From: Roseobacter sp.
GTDB taxonomy: Bacteria > Pseudomonadota > Alphaproteobacteria > Rhodobacterales > Rhodobacteraceae
Length of the DNA: 13,503 nt
Direction of reading: 5' to 3'
Assembly (NCBI GenBank): GCA_024636425.1
Contig: JAGXHB010000284.1
Location: forward strand, 1 to 13,503
Shown: positions 13,126-13,503 of the stretch, piece after piece
Position numbering within the stretch: position 1 is the first letter of the stretch
Layout: each line of letters opens with the position of its first letter
Made by a program: the position numbers and the translations under genes
Notes under the pieces: model-generated
Told to the model about the DNA's origin: nothing
What the model saw: only the letters and a program-made list of their open reading frames with translations
Databases searched by the model: none

Positions 13126-13210
13126 GCACGGGCGCGCGATGGTCTGCGAGAGCTCGCTGATCGCGCTCAGCGTATGGAAACCAAGGGTTCTCTGCTGAGC
13201 AGCTGTCGCG

Positions 13211-13269
13211 TTGCTCTTAAATCCGAGACGGCGCGCGTTGGACGCTATTCCTTGCCCTTAAATACGAGA
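13211..13269. repeat. 18-bp imperfect direct repeat, two copies
   Basis: TTGCTCTTAAATCCGAGA (13211-13228) and TTGCCCTTAAATACGAGA (13252-13269) agree at 16 of 18 bases with a 41-base period. The second copy covers the stop codon of the - strand partial gene (13258-13260). It may be a small duplication of the gene's 3' end, or part of a recombination or replication site. No third copy is seen in the window. Confidence 0.6.
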
Positions 13270-13503
13270 TTCTGCTTCCAGAGGCGGCGCTTTTCCTTGG
13301 TTTCGTCTCGCTATTTGATCAACTGCAGTAAGCAAACGGGGCTCCTTTCCGTAGGTGCGCAGTAAGGCGGCTCTTGCAAATCCGTCGATACTGCGGCTGA
13401 ACAACGCCGCTTTGATAAGCGGATGTGCCTGAGCCGCAGCGATGGCGGCAAGGCAGAAGATCCTGACGCCTGGTCTGGGGTGCTGCAGTGCGAATGCCTT
13501 ATC
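13258..13503 (-). CDS. C-terminal part of an unrecognised protein (partial)
   Basis: On the - strand the frame is open from the right edge for 81 codons to a TAA at 13258-13260. The visible part is helical and basic. It begins DKAFALQHPRPGVRIF, has an Ala-rich hydrophobic stretch (CLAAIAAAQAHPLIKAALFS), then LLRTYGKEPRLLTAVDQIARR and ends EAESRI. I do not recognise the family from this fragment. This frame is more plausible than the overlapping + strand frame at 13096-13365, whose product is rich in Arg, Ser and Cys and has no recognisable pattern. It is co-directional with the DUF1612 gene, with about 200 bases between. A decision needs the sequence beyond the window. Confidence 0.55.
   Translation of the reverse strand, partial: DKAFALQHPRPGVRIFCLAAIAAAQAHPLIKAALFSRSIDGFARAALLRTYGKEPRLLTAVDQIARRNQGKAPPLEAESRI

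Noticed and set aside
13096..13365. 89-codon + strand frame at the right end
   Set aside because: Its start falls inside the promoter-like hexamer, its composition is unlike the other genes, and the opposite-strand frame reads as a more natural protein end.

Overview
The window looks like alphaproteobacterial accessory DNA, most likely from a Rhodobacterales-type organism. The coding sequence is GC-rich. A DUF1612/HTH_13 regulator, a family I associate with rhizobial and rhodobacterial plasmids, sits at the right end. Protein families throughout fit that group. I see no rRNA, tRNA, CRISPR array or intact insertion sequence. Whether this is a plasmid or a chromosomal island cannot be decided from the window.

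Layout. (1) Positions 1-1589, + strand: the tail of a MauE/DoxX-type redox membrane protein and a PF03773-type permease. (2) Positions 1586-8144, - strand: a tightly packed copper and periplasmic-redox operon read right to left. Its order is a Cys-rich secreted protein, a Tat-exported multicopper oxidase, a DUF411/CopG-like protein, two very small membrane proteins (47 and 46 aa), a monohaem cytochrome c, a CcmG/DsbE-like and a TlpA-like thioredoxin, a Cys-rich 96-aa membrane protein, a SCO/SenC copper chaperone, a 163-aa membrane protein of unknown function and a short CcdA. Six of the junctions are 4-bp ATGA stop/start overlaps. The likely promoter has MerR/CueR-type architecture with a 19-bp spacer and lies so close to the first ATG that the transcript may be leaderless. 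(3) Positions 8314-10143, - strand: a His-rich secreted protein, a HupE/UreJ-type permease and a membrane-anchored periplasmic protein, ending in a strong hairpin. (4) Positions 10199-11821, + strand, divergent from (3): a CsoR/RcnR-family repressor with a G/C-rich dyad operator candidate, followed by an MFS exporter with a His-rich tail (NreB-like). (5) Positions 11988-13503: a DUF1612/HTH_13 regulator with a dyad in front of it, and the C-terminal end of an unrecognised - strand protein that runs off the window.

How the parts fit (inference): module 2 would oxidise and bind periplasmic copper through the multicopper oxidase, DUF411 protein, SCO protein and Met- or Cys-rich small proteins. 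CcdA plus thioredoxin-fold proteins would keep the copper-binding cysteines reduced and could support maturation of the cytochrome c. Modules 3 and 4 look like a second metal-handling unit under a CsoR/RcnR-type sensor, possibly for Ni/Co or Cu. The sensor residues and the exporter type point to different metals.
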